NCBI RefSeq assembly: GCF_932294415.1
Contig: NC_065538.1
Span: 20,730,167-20,794,166 of the forward strand
DNA from: Quercus robur
Lineage: Eukaryota; Streptophyta; Magnoliopsida; Fagales; Fagaceae
DNA length: 64,000 bases
Reading direction: 5' to 3'
The position numbers and the translations under genes were made by a program. The notes beneath the pieces are model-generated. The model had not been told where the DNA came from. It searched no databases and saw only the letters and a program-made list of their open reading frames with translations. Within the stretch, counting starts at the first letter, position 1; the number at the start of each line of letters is the position of its first letter. Below are positions 47,177 to 58,977 of the stretch, one piece after another.

Positions 47177-47348
47177 TTCTTTTTTCTGATGGGTAAAGAA
47201 GAGCAAGGAACCAAAAATCCCCATAGTCCACAACAAAAGCCGCAAGTGTTAACAATGCCTTTTTATGCCATGAATGCTTTGAAAGTTTTTCAAGTATTGA
47301 CATTGATGTTTTCTCTGCAGTTTCCTCACCCAGAGGCTTGCATGCCAT
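47177..47348 (-). pseudogene. SEO: Sieve element occlusion (SEO) gene exon
   Basis: A 172-bp exon with acceptor GTCAG before 47348 and donor AGAA/GTAATA at 47177. It reads MACKPLGEETAEKTSM, SILEKLSKHSWHKKALLTLA and AFVVDYGDFWFLALLY: the SEO motif (W-AK-VLTLAAFA-YG-FW). It is upstream of the exon at 40390, now 6.8 kb away because of the Helitron and hAT insertions. No N-terminal SEO exons were found up to 49794, and a solo LTR and a small transposon follow. Either a decaying pseudogene or part of a gene with exons lost; not functional as seen. Confidence 0.75.
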
Positions 47349-47492
47349 CTGACATTTACGTAATTGTTATTATGAAGAATGCTAAAGTAGCTATATAGCC
47401 AAATGATCACATCATCTTAAGTCCTTATTCATGCACATCAAAACAAAAATGATATCTTCATGTTTTATTTTATTTTTTTTTAAATACCCTTC

Positions 47493-48504
47493 TGATAGGC
47501 CAAGAATGTATTGACCCATTGTGATGAATTAACCAATTAATTAGCCAAGTTAATTAATTAATTCAATTTGCATGAAATACATATGGTAGCACAAACAAAT
47601 CACCAACTAAGTTAATATGTAGCAGAAAATAAGTTGACACGGTAATTTGTTTATGAATGGGGAAAACTTCCAAGGCAAAAACTCTACCAGGTGATTTTAA
47701 GGTCACCACTCCCGAGAATCCACTATTATCACAACAAATGGTTACAAGTAAAGGAATCTCAGTACCTTATACTAACCTACAGTTGAACTCTTACCCCAAT
47801 ACCCAATTGGACTTGTTATGTAGTGACAATCTCTCATTTTCAATGCACCGGTCCTAGTACGTGACTAACCAATCGATGCACGAATCAAAGTACGTGACTA
47901 ACCACCAACTTGAGAAGGATTTTGGCTACAAAGTTTTTCAGTTCATCTGTACGATAAAGATCACAAAACTCCTTTGTTACAAAACTCTACCGGCGTACAA
48001 ACGCAGCAGCTTTTTGAAGAGAAAGATAAATTAAGGCAAATTGTCTATAATCACAATATGCTTATGAAAAACCTTTGCATCAAGTTGCACTCACTTGCAC
48101 TCACTTCCATCCACTGTGATGGCTCTTAAAATAATCCTTATATATGTTTAGGATTGTGAGAAAAGAAAGCCTAAACATGTATACACGAATTAGAGTGAAA
48201 TCAGAACTGAAAATATGATTTTCTTAAATCTTGGTAGATAGGGTATCTATCGAGCAGTTGTCAAGTATCAGGCAAAAGCTACCTTTTAAACCTTAACAGA
48301 CGCTATCTGTCGAGCTTCTAACACTTCTTCACTTGATTCTTGGACAGATTTACATGACTTTAACACTTAGACTTGAACTCTTGTTCCTTGAAGTATTAAA
48401 CACATCCTAGATCTACCCAATTACAATTAAAGTGCATTTTGTCAAAGGATTAACCAGTTCTACATTGACATATGTTCCTCACATGATTCACATATGTCCT
48501 AACA
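47493..48504 (-). repeat. Solo family IV LTR
   Basis: 1012 bp on the minus strand: starts (48504) TGTTAGGACATATG, ends (47493) CCTATCA, flanked by exact CCTTC (47488-47492, 48505-48509). Shares the TTTGACAAAA..GCACTTTAATTGTAATTGGG block with 33727 and 63840. Predicted TATA box TATATAAGG at 48145-48137 (minus). Confidence 0.85.
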
Positions 48505-48685
48505 CCTTCCCAAGGGGCGTCATGTGGCAGTGTCCACACTAGGTTTGAATAGAACAAATTATACTTGGCCTAAAAATTCTAGCATGTTCTTTAGGTGATG
48601 TTAGACCACGTAAAATAATCACGTAGGGACAGTGTGACACTACCAGTTAATAGCAAGAGAAACATGATTTTGTCAATCCAGATCA

Positions 48686-49444
<759 letters not shown>

Positions 49445-49793
49445 AATCCAGATCATAATACATATAACATAAGGATTCCATCCCTAGCTTCAACTCTGCA
49501 TGCAGTAATTCTTTTCTTATAAGAGAAATCCAACTATAAAGATTTTATTCATACATTAACTATATCCAAAAACAAAAAGAAGAGAACGTGGACACATACA
49601 ATATCTGCTAACAATCATGGATGCTCAATTAAAAGTGCAACTCTAAAAATTGACCAAATTATAAGTGAATGGATAGTCCATCTTGGTCATTATAAAAATC
49701 ACTTATTTAAAACTTTGTGTGGATTTGACAGTTTTCATTTTCTATCTCAAGAAAAAATTTCACTCTGCATGGCCCTATCCCGAGTATTCCTCT

Positions 49794-50024
49794 TCAACGT
49801 GCAGTCTGCAGAGCAGACACATAATTTGTACTAGGTTCGCTTTGCTCATTAGTGTCTTCCTTGTGGTCTTCCTGTAACAATTTATTGTATTTCTTCAAGT
49901 CCTCATTACGTTGGTTGGTATCATAACTCTTTCTCCCATAGGAACCAAATTCTCCACTGTCCCCAGGTTTGATTCCCCCATTTAGATCTTCTAGAGAAAG
50001 ATTTCCTTCCAAAGCTCGAAATAT
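49794..50024 (-). CDS. PERK: Last exon of a second PERK-type kinase (partial gene)
   Basis: The acceptor ACACAG precedes 50024. The 76 codons to TGA begin IFRALEGNLSLEDLNGGIKP, the C-terminal signature that also opens exon 8 of the PERK at 20393-31266, in the same phase 0. The tail (YGRKSYDTNQRNEDLKKYN) parallels [12 protein letters not shown] in the first gene. No kinase-core exons lie between 50025 and the retroelement at 50260, nor clearly in 62844-64000. The rest may be beyond the right edge, making an intron of at least 13 kb, or the gene is truncated. Same strand as the first PERK, so probably a tandem duplicate pair. Confidence 0.8.
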   Translation of the reverse strand: MFRALEGNLSLEDLNGGIKPGDSGEFGSYGRKSYDTNQRNEDLKKYNKLLQEDHKEDTNEQSEPSTNYVSALQTAR

Positions 50025-50259
50025 CTGTGTTTTACCATCATAAAGAATGATATATGTTTCAAAATCAATATAGGCTTTGAAAGTCAAATTGGAGCATCAA
50101 AATTCATTTTCTGTACTGGAGATTCTGAAGGTTAAATGGCAATTCAATAAACCTGCCAAAGCTATGCATATATGATATATATTGAAAAAAAAAAAAAAAC
50201 TTAATTAGATTAAATATTGTTATAAATATCAAGGCTCAAGGTCTGGTTCCGTTGTAGTT
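50025..50259. other. Intron-like DNA left of family III insertion
   Basis: No coding sequence. Ends with the TAGTT duplication (50255-50259). Confidence 0.5.
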
Positions 50260-51166
50260 TGTTAGGTTTTGAGTTTGTAATATTGGCAAACCATGACAAA
50301 ACATGACAAAAACTAAGTCTTATTAGTTTAGAATGGTCTATATTGAAGCCCAAGACAAAAAACTCAAGTTCGGGATAAAAACAAATGAGTTACAAGCTGG
50401 TTGGTTCGATTGATACTCGATTGATGCTAGGGATTTTCGATCGATCCAGAATCGCATATCAGTAAAATCAGCAAACTTAAAAATGCCATAACTTATCCGT
50501 TTGAAGCCCAAATCGCGAGCCGTTTTTTCCAGTATTTAAATGACATTATAAGCTAACCCTTAGTGGAGTTTTGAGAGTTTTTTAGAGATATTAGAGTGCA
50601 TCTTGTGCCTCTTTTGTAGATCTAGGGTTTTGTACCCATAAGCTCTCTTATGTCTTCTACCAGTGTTGTAGAAGTTGCTGTCTTCTCTAGTCATCAAAGA
50701 TGCTGATGATCTAAACCTTCAAGGGTGGTCTTAGAGTCACAAACAGGAGAGTTTGTGTTGCTAAACCTTTGAGTGGAATCTCAAAGTCACAAACGTGGGT
50801 GTTTGTGTTTTGCAAAGGCCAAAGAAAGAAGGAGTCCATGGTTTCGAAGCTTGCACGTGGTCGTGTCAGTAAGTTTCTACTGGTGGGTAGCAATAGGATG
50901 TTAGTGGTCTAAGTCCTATTGTAAAACTTCAATTCTTTCTAGTGGATTTGCTTTTTACCTTGAGGATAGCTAGGTTAAATCCTCCCCAGGTTTTTTACCG
51001 GTTTGGTTTTCCTAAGTTATCATATTGTTGTGTATTTTATTTTTCGCTGCTATACATTGATATGATATATTTGTGTTAACCTAGATTTGTTAATTTGACT
51101 AAGTAATCACTTGGCTAATTACCTAGGTTAATCTGATTGTGGTTTTAAGGGGTCTAAAAACTATCA
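50260..51166 (+). repeat. 5' LTR, family III
   Basis: 907 bp, TGTTAGGTTTTGAG to AAAACTATCA. The right half (from about GCTTGCACGTGGTCGTGTCA) is clearly related to the family II LTR; the left half is different except for the GATCGATC motif. Confidence 0.92.
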
Positions 51167-51168
51167 AG

Positions 51169-51180
51169 TGGTATCAGAGC
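51169..51180 (+). other. Primer-binding site, family III
   Basis: TGGTATCAGAGC, two bases after the LTR. Confidence 0.85.
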
Positions 51181-51224
51181 GGGTTGCTCTTTTGTTTTAG
51201 ATCTTTTGATCTAAGAGCTGATCA

Positions 51225-52085
51225 TTGACCCCTGTTATCATGGATAATTTGAAGTGTCTTTCTGATCATGTTTTTGCTCATGCTTTCATTGATTTTATTG
51301 ATGCCTATGAAACTCTTCGTAAGAAATTATTGAAATATATGAAAATTGCTAAGAAATTCAAGAAAGAGTTAAAATTGGCTAATCTTGAAAAAGAAGAATT
51401 GATTGTTAGATTAGATGAATCTAATAAAAAGAATGAATTTTTGAGAAATCAAATTTCCTCTCAAGATGAGAAGATGAAAAGCTTGGAACAAGAGTTAGTT
51501 GAATCTAAAGCTAAAATTGCAAATTTGACTAGTACCAAGCCTGCTGTTGATAACAGAAGTGTTTCTGTTTCTCTTAAGCCTAAAACTGAGAAAGTTTATA
51601 TCCCTCTTTTTAAGAGGAATAACAAAGAAAATGCTTATTTCTCTAGGTTAGACAAAGGTAAAAACTCTGATGTAGACGCTGAAGTTTCTAAACCTAGGTC
51701 TAAACCTACTGTTAGAGAGCACAATAAATCTGTTTTTGCGCCTACTTGTCACCTTTGTGGTATTGTTGGTCATATTAGACCAAATTGTTCTTTGTTGAGG
51801 TAAGAACCAAAGCCTGTGACCGGTAACCCCACTAGGAATATTAATGTTCCTAAATTTGTTCCTGTTTGCCACTTTTGTGGTGTCCGTGGTCATATTCGTC
51901 CTAATTGTCATAAACTGAAATTTAAGCATTCTGTGTTTCAGTCTAGGATTTGTGATGATATTTCTCCTGCCATAAGTCCAAATAAATTGTTTCATATGCT
52001 TTTGAAAAATTTAAGCTTGTTGGCTTGTGAAAGGAATTTGCAGGATTTTCACCTACAAAGCCGAAGACTTGTACTATATGGGTGA
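51225..52085 (+). pseudogene. Copia gag C-terminal remnant with two zinc knuckles, family III
   Basis: The frame 51225-51803 opens near the primer site but lacks the usual gag N-terminal domain. It has a Lys/Glu-rich coiled coil (about residues 30-100), then CHLCGIVGHIRPNC, a CX2CX4HX4C knuckle. A TAA follows at 51801; the same frame continues to a second knuckle CHFCGVRGHIRPNC and to SPNKLFHMLLKNLSLLACER. This is the middle and end of a Copia gag; the N-terminal half is deleted. The knuckles would bind element RNA. Confidence 0.7.
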
Positions 52086-52330
52086 GAAAAGATTCTCTAA
52101 CGTGAGTGTTGCTGACTTATCCCTGATTTAATTTTTTCAATTGTTTGTGGACATGTTTTGTTTCTATTTTTTGTTGTTTTGTTTTCAGGTTGTTTTTTTA
52201 TTAAAAAAAAAATCCAAAAACATTGAAAAATTTCAAAAAGACAAAAATATTTTATGTTGTGTCTAGTTTTATTTTTCTTGAGGATTACATGAATTATGAT
52301 ATCTCTCTCTTGATTTAGCACATGCTTGAC
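51948..52330 (+). repeat. Tandem duplication in family III, unit 1
   Basis: Starts TTTGTGATGATATTTCTCC and ends at TTGATTTAGCACATGCTTGA. Lacks 61 bp present in unit 2 between two GGATTTT repeats. Confidence 0.85.
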
Positions 52331-52775
52331 ATTTTGTGATGATATTTCTCCTGCCATAAGTCCAAATAAATTGTTTCATATGCTTTTGAAAAATTTAATC
52401 TTGTTGGCTTGTGAAAGGAATTTGCAGGATTTTAGTCTTTCTCAGAAGATTGGCGTAATCCCTCAAATACACTCTGCTTCACCTGGATTTTCACCTACAA
52501 AGCCGAAGACTCGTACTATATGGGTGAGAAAAGATTCTCTAAGGTGAGTGTTGTTGACTTGTCTCTGATTTAATTTTTTCAATTTTTTGTGGACATGTTT
52601 TGTTTCTGTTTTTGGTTGTTTTGTTTTGGTTGTTTTTTTATTAAAAATAAAATCCAAAAACATTGAAAAATTTCAAAAAGACAAAAATATTTTATTTTGT
52701 GTCTAGTTTTATTTTTCTTGAGGATTACATGAATTATGATATCTCTCTCTTGATTTAGCACATGCTTGACATTGT
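52331..52775 (+). repeat. Tandem duplication in family III, unit 2
   Basis: Repeats unit 1 with the extra 61 bp that encodes SLSQKIGVIPQIHSASPG. Both units hold the same gag-tail coding segment and the following AAAAACATTGAAAAATTTC non-coding part. Confidence 0.85.
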
Positions 52776-54537
52776 GGAGAAACTTGAATAGTATGTGTTA
52801 TAAGTGCTAAGCTTTTTCTGATTTTGTGTGAGTATATACTAGTTTGTACATGTACTCAAGGGTTAATTAAGAAATTGATATTTCTTGTTTGTGTACCCTC
52901 TATAGCTTAGTTAAGCACTGTCATGCATTGCATTTGCATTGTTCATTAGAATAATGTGTGTTTTTTATTTTTGGTCATAAATAGTTTAAAAACCAAAAAG
53001 TTTTTTGTGTTTTGTATTTCACATCTTGGATTTATAATCAAAGATTGACCATATTATCTTCACATAACATGTTTATGTACCTTGTTTAGCTTGGATGAGC
53101 TTCTTTTATTGCACTTTACTAATTTGAGCTTTGTAGTGCATGTTGTGTAGAAGATGTTTATAGTTTTTGATCACTTTGTCTTGATCTTGAAGTTACATGT
53201 CTTTGACTATCGGACTTGAACCTTTTGAGAAAGGCATAAATAACCATTTCACCACTATTTACTAGCCAATCATGAACACCTTAGTTCATATCGTAAGATT
53301 TTGTGCTCGAGAAAGTGTAGCATATGCACAAAAAGAATATAAAGTGTAGCATCGGTTTAAATGTTAAAATTAATGTGTACATTATTGGACTTAATAAGTT
53401 TCTGCTCAAATAAAATTGGTGTGTATATTATGAGGCAAATCAAGAAACTTACATGATTGCAAGCTTGTTTTCTAGGAGATGTAGGAGTTATATGATGTGA
53501 CTCTTTTGGTGATAGTCTCTTTCAAATTCTATGTGATGAATTTTGTAGAAATTATGATTGACTTCTATTTACATATCACCTCACTGTTTTTCAAGCTTTT
53601 GCTAGTTGCACACACTACACAAGTTACTCTTTGCTAAACTTGGTACATTATATTGTGTGTGATCTTGTTGTGGCCATCAAAGATTAAAGTTCCTTGATTT
53701 TGATGCAAAATGTGTTTAAAGTTTGAGATTTGAGGACAAATTGATTGAAAATCTTGTTTTTGGAAGATTTGGGTTAAATTCATGTGTTTTTGAAAAAAAT
53801 TTAATCTCATACTCATGCATTTCATTCATGAAATATGGTGCTTTAAGGAGTTTCTACATTAAAATGCTCCGTTTTTCAAAAAATTGATTTTTCCAGATTG
53901 TCGATCGATCAAATCTGTCTCTTGACCGATCGAAATTGCGATAAAATTTTTGGTTTGAATCTGCCTGACTCGATTGACATTCGATCGATCGAAATTGAAA
54001 ATTTTAAGTTTTTAAGTATTTGACCAATTTTATTTCATGCATCATTTATGTTTAGGATTCACATGCATTGCATTGATTTTCTGTATCCATCTTGCAGTTT
54101 TGCAGTCATATCTCTCATTGTTTCACACATAACATGCATACACTTTGCTAAATTGGGTACTCAACTTGTTTTAAAAATTGATTAATTAATTTTTGAGTTA
54201 TGTACCTTTTAGTATATGCTATTTTTATGTGTGAACTATAGAAAATATTTTTTCTTAAGAGATATTATGAATAATCAATGTACAAATATTTTCTCTACTC
54301 ATGCAACTGTTTATGGGTCACATAGTGTCATGTTTGCATTTATCAAAAGAGAGAATATTTTTCTTCATATGTATCCTCAACTTAGTTTTTCAATTTGGTG
54401 TGTGTGTTTTTATTTATCCCCACCTCCTAAATTTTCCCCAAAACTGTTTTTCCCAAAATTTGTTTTGTTTTTCCTATTTTTATAGGGGGAGAAGCCATTT
54501 TTTAACCCTTGTTGTTTCATGGGGGAGTTATTGCTCT
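52776..54537 (+). other. Non-coding internal region of family III
   Basis: No credible ORF. The order of motifs (ATCATGAACACCTTAGT, GAGAAAGTGTAGCA, GCAAGCTTG, TGCTAGTTGCACACACTAC) matches the family II spacer at 57230-57860, showing common descent. GATCGATC palindromes at about 53902 and 53980. Confidence 0.6.
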
Positions 54538-55374
54538 TGTTAGGTTCTAAAGACTTAGGATTTTATGTATTTAGAACTCCAATGTGTATTGTTGGCAAAC
54601 CATGATCAAAACAATGTGTTTAGAAGTGTTTTAGTCTTGCTCAAAGTTGTGTATTTTATGTAAAGTTGGAATCGAGCTAATACAAAAAAAATTATGCATT
54701 TCGGCCTGGCTCTCGATCGATTGAATCTCGGGTAGAATGTTTTTTTCTGCAAATTTCCAACTCAGCCCTAGTTGTTTAAAACGTTTTAGGGTTTTCTAAT
54801 TTGTCCTAAGTATAAAAGGAAAACTCTAGCCACGTTTTAGTGTTGCTCATATTGCGATTTGTGTAAATCTCTTGTGAGATCTAGAGGAGCTTTCCTTTAC
54901 ACAAACTTAGGATTTTCAAGGAAAAGATTTTATCTACACCTTGATGATCAACTCGGTTGTTGCCATTGAAGCTTAAAGAAAACACAAGCGGATGTGCTTG
55001 TACCTGATGGTGAATCCAAGAAAGAAGGAGTTCATAGATTCGAAACTTGCATGTGGTCGTGTCAGTAAGTTCTATTAGTTGGTAGCAATAAGAGGTCGAG
55101 CGTGAGGGCTTGTAAGTCTTATTGTATGAATTTCGATTCTTTCAAGATAGTGGATTCAAGTTTACCTTGAAGATAGCTAGGTCAAATTCTCTCCAGGTTT
55201 TTACTGGTTTGGTTTCCTAGGTGATCATATCTTGTATTATTTATTTTTCCACTGCTGTGCATGATATGATCTTTGTGATTGTGATAACCTAGATTTGTTA
55301 AATTGGACTAAGTAACAACTTAGCTAATTACCTAGGTTAAATCAATTGTATTTTAAGGGGTTTAAAAACTATCA
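54538..55374 (+). repeat. 5' LTR, family II copy 2
   Basis: 837 bp, TGTTAGGTTC to AAAACTATCA; TATA box TATAAAAGG at 54811-54819. Missing about 20 bp around the palindrome relative to the 3' LTR, where only one CTCGATCGATTG block remains. Confidence 0.9.
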
Positions 55375-55376
55375 AG

Positions 55377-55388
55377 TGGTATCAGAGC
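55377..55388 (+). other. Primer-binding site, family II copy 2
   Basis: TGGTATCAGAGC, two bases after the LTR. Confidence 0.85.
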
Positions 55389-55447
55389 AGGTTGCTCTCT
55401 TGTTGTTAATCTTTTGATCACTGAGCTGATCCTTGACCCCTGTTGTC

Positions 55448-57030
55448 ATGGAACACAGACACTCTCGAGTTATTCCTCCTCACTTTGATGGGAATAACTA
55501 TGCTTATTGGAAAGTAAGGATGAAAGCATTCCTGAAATAGATTGATGAGAGAGAATACGGATGGGAGAAGCCCACAACTGCTATTAGTGAGTGGGAAATT
55601 TCTCAAAAAGAAGCAGCTACGTTCAATAGCAAGGCTATGAATGCTATCTTTAACTCTGTTTCTATAGAGGAATTTAAGAGAATCTCTAATGTTGAGGTTG
55701 CTTATACTGCTTGGAATATCCTCCAGACTGTGCATGAAGGAATAAAGGCTGTCAAAATCAATAAATTGTAGCAATTGACTTCTTAATTTGAAAGCATTAG
55801 GATGTCTGATGATGAATCTTTGATGAATTCTATGCTAAATTGAATGATATTGTTAATTCTTCTTTTAACTTGGGTGATATCTATGATCAACCTAAAATTG
55901 TTAAGAAGATTCTTAGATCTTTAACTGAAGACTTTAGACCCAAGGTGACTGCCATTACTGAAATCAAGGATGTGGACTCCATCCCTATTGATGAACTTGT
56001 AGGATCTCTTCAATCTTATGAGTTGGATCTACCCAAAACTACCAAATCCAAATCAATGGCTCTTAAGTCAATTGATGATGTTGAAGGTGGTGGATTTGAT
56101 GATGAGCTCTTTGCTACAAAGATTGCTTACCTTGCCAAGAACTTTAGAAACTTTCTCAAGAATAGTAACAGAAAGGCAAGAGGTACAAACACTGCTGAAC
56201 CTAGAAACTTTAGGAAGCATGATCCCACTAAGGTTAACAATAATGATAAACCTAGAGAAAAAGTAGGTCAATCTTCTAATAATTCCTTGGGTTCTCAGTG
56301 TTTTGGATGTCAAGGGTATGGTCACATGAAATCTGAATGTCCTACCTATTTGAAGTCTAAGGGTAAGGCTATGGCTGTAACCCTTAGTGATGGTGAAGTT
56401 TCTGATAATGAGTCTGATTGTGATAAGGATGGAAACTTCATTACTTTCACTACTACCACTGTAGTCAATGAGAGCATATATGTTGAAGAGAACCCTTCTG
56501 ATGGGGAACTCTCTGAGGATGCAGATCTTCAAGAGGTCTATAATAAACTTTGCAAAGTTGCTACAAAGGATGCTATTAATGTTGAACTTGGCCTGAAGAA
56601 AATTGAATCTCTTAAGCTTGATAGGAAGAATTTGCTTGTAAAACTGTTTGATGCTAATGAACTTTTGAACAATGTGAAAACTGAGAGTATGCTTTTACTT
56701 GATAAAGTTAAATCTTTGGAACTTGATTTATCTGTTGCTAGATCTGCTAGTTCTAAACTTGATCAAATGTTAAGTGTTCAAAAGTCTCCTTCTGACAAAT
56801 CTAGTTTAGGTTATGTTGAAAGCATCTTTGTGTCTGCTCCCCATTCAACAAATTTTGTCCTTTCATTGTCTCCTGAACCTTCTATGAGTCAGATTGTGAG
56901 TGAAACTGTCAAACCTCCTGTGAGTGAGGTTGTCAATCTTGGAGTTGATAATCATTCCCATGTGAATAAGAACTCCAATGCTCGTGGTGCATCTAAAAGG
57001 TTTTGGATGCAAAAGACTCGAACTAACTGA
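55448..57030 (+). pseudogene. Copia-type gag of family II copy 2 (broken)
   Basis: ATG at 55448 opens with PPHFDGNNYAYWKVRMKAF and meets a TAG at about 55538 where copy 1 has Ser. Another stop follows near 55770 and a one-base loss near 55818. From 55840 to 57030 the frame is open for 396 codons: gag core (KILRSLTEDFRPKV, LVGSLQSYELDLPK), basic region, zinc knuckle CFGCQGYGHMKSEC, acidic linker, a coiled-coil-like Leu/Lys region and a Ser/Pro-rich tail ending MQKTRTN. Compared with common Copia gag it is long and not fused to protease. Confidence 0.85.
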
Positions 57031-58977
57031 GTCTTTCTGACATGATCTTTGTGCTTCATTGGTCTACCCTTTGTGACCATTGTTTTTGTTTTTTTGTGTT
57101 TTCTAGAATTTGCATTGCATAACATTCATACATTTCATTCTAGGTGTTTTTTTTAATTAAAAAAAAGGGAAAAAGGAAAGAAAAAGGAAGCAAAGTGTGT
57201 TTTTGTACTATTCTTCTTGGTTTTTGAGAACAAGGTTGGTCAATTTATTTTCACATAACATGTCGTTTGTACCTTATTTAGCTTTAATGAGCTTACTTTT
57301 TGCAATTTCCTAGTTGAAGCTTTGTAGTGCATGTTGTGTGTGAAAGATGTTAATGGTTTTTGATTACTTTGTCTTAATCTTGAAGTCACATGTATTTGAT
57401 TGTCGGACTTGAACTTTTAAAGAAAGGCATAAATAACCATCTCACCACTGTTTACTAGCCAATCATGAACACCTTAGTGCATATCATAAGATTTCGTGCT
57501 CGAGAAAGTGTAGCACGTACACAAAAAGAACATAAGGTGAAGCCTCGGTTTAAATTGTTTAATACTTAAAATCGGTGTGTACTATTAGGCTTAATGCCAA
57601 AATCACATGACTTAAAATTGGTGTGTATATTATGAGGCATAAATTCAAAAAACTTACATGATTGCAAGCTTATGATCTAGGAGATGTGGGAGTTATATGA
57701 TGTAACTCTTTAGGTGATAGTCTCTTTTAAATTCTTTGTGATGAATTTTGTAGACTTTGTGATTAATTGCTATTCACATATCACCTCACATGTATCTCAA
57801 GCTTTTGCTAGTTGCACACACTACACAAGTTACTCTTTGCTAAACTTTGTACATGTTATTATGTGTGTTTCTGGTCTAACCAACCAAGTTTTGCAAATAC
57901 CTTGAATTTTGTGCAAAACCAATTTGATGCTTGAAAATTTATGGAGAATGCAAGAAATTTTGATTTTGGGAATTTTGGGCTTAAATTCTTGTTTTTGAAA
58001 ATCACATCATCACATACTCTTGCATTTTGATTCTTCAATTTCAATACTTTGAGTTGTTTCTGAATTTTTTTCAAAAACTATGTTTTTCCTAAAATTTAGT
58101 GAGCCTCTGCCCATTTCGATTGATCCATTCTATTTTTCGATCAATCAAAATTTTTTTAAATTGTTTTGTTAAGTCTCTGTCTGTTTCGATTGATCGAAGC
58201 TATTTTTCGATCGATCAAAACTCGTGAATCAAGTTTTTTTAAAACTCAGATTGGACTGTTTCAAACTTACTTTTTCAAACTTTCCTTTCTCTCTCTCTCT
58301 GACTTGCAAGGCTCCACTAAGGATTTTTTGTCGTTTTCGATCAAATTTTTTGCAAGGTTTTTGTCTCCCAAGGCCGGTAAACCCTTATGCCCTTCCTTTT
58401 GCATTTATTTTCTTGTTTTCATGCATAAACTCATGCATTTTAAGGGAATTTTTGGAACTTTTCACTATTGGGCTTTTTGTTGAATCAATCCTCTTTTTCT
58501 GAAATTGATCATTGGGTTTTGCTCCTATACTGTTATATTCATGATATATGCTGGTTAATTTGATCAATTTGGGGCTTTGTGAAAAAATGAAAATTCTAGG
58601 GCTTGTATTTAACCCAAATTGGGGATTTTGTTCAAATTTGGTTAAATTGATGAAATTGGCTTGTTGATTTGATGTAATTGGTCATTATTTTCTGAAATCT
58701 ATCTTGTATGATGATCAATTAGTCAAATTCTTTCAAATTGATCAAGTGGTTTTTTCAAAATTTTGGGGTTTTTGTGTTAAAACTCTATGCTCAAGCCAAT
58801 TTTGTTGATTTGAACTTTATTGAACTTAATTGTACTGCATTAGGACATGCATCATGCCATTTTAAATTGTTCATGCATCATATAGATTTTGTTCTATATT
58901 TTTTTCCTGTGCTAACTTGCAGTCTGCTCTTGGTATTTTTTTTCTTTGGTTTGTGTTGTGGTCCTTATCCTAGCACC
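57031..58977 (+). other. Long spacer between gag and ORF2, family II copy 2
   Basis: No credible ORF, but conserved with 8360-10333 of copy 1 in inverse orientation. Contains TCGATCGAT-type palindromes at about 58117-58205 and a possible splice acceptor (TGCTAACTTGCAG, near 58920) just before ORF2. Confidence 0.6.

Noticed and set aside
56018..56266. Second frame within gag
   Set aside because: Out-of-frame reading of family II gag; the main frame carries the zinc knuckle.
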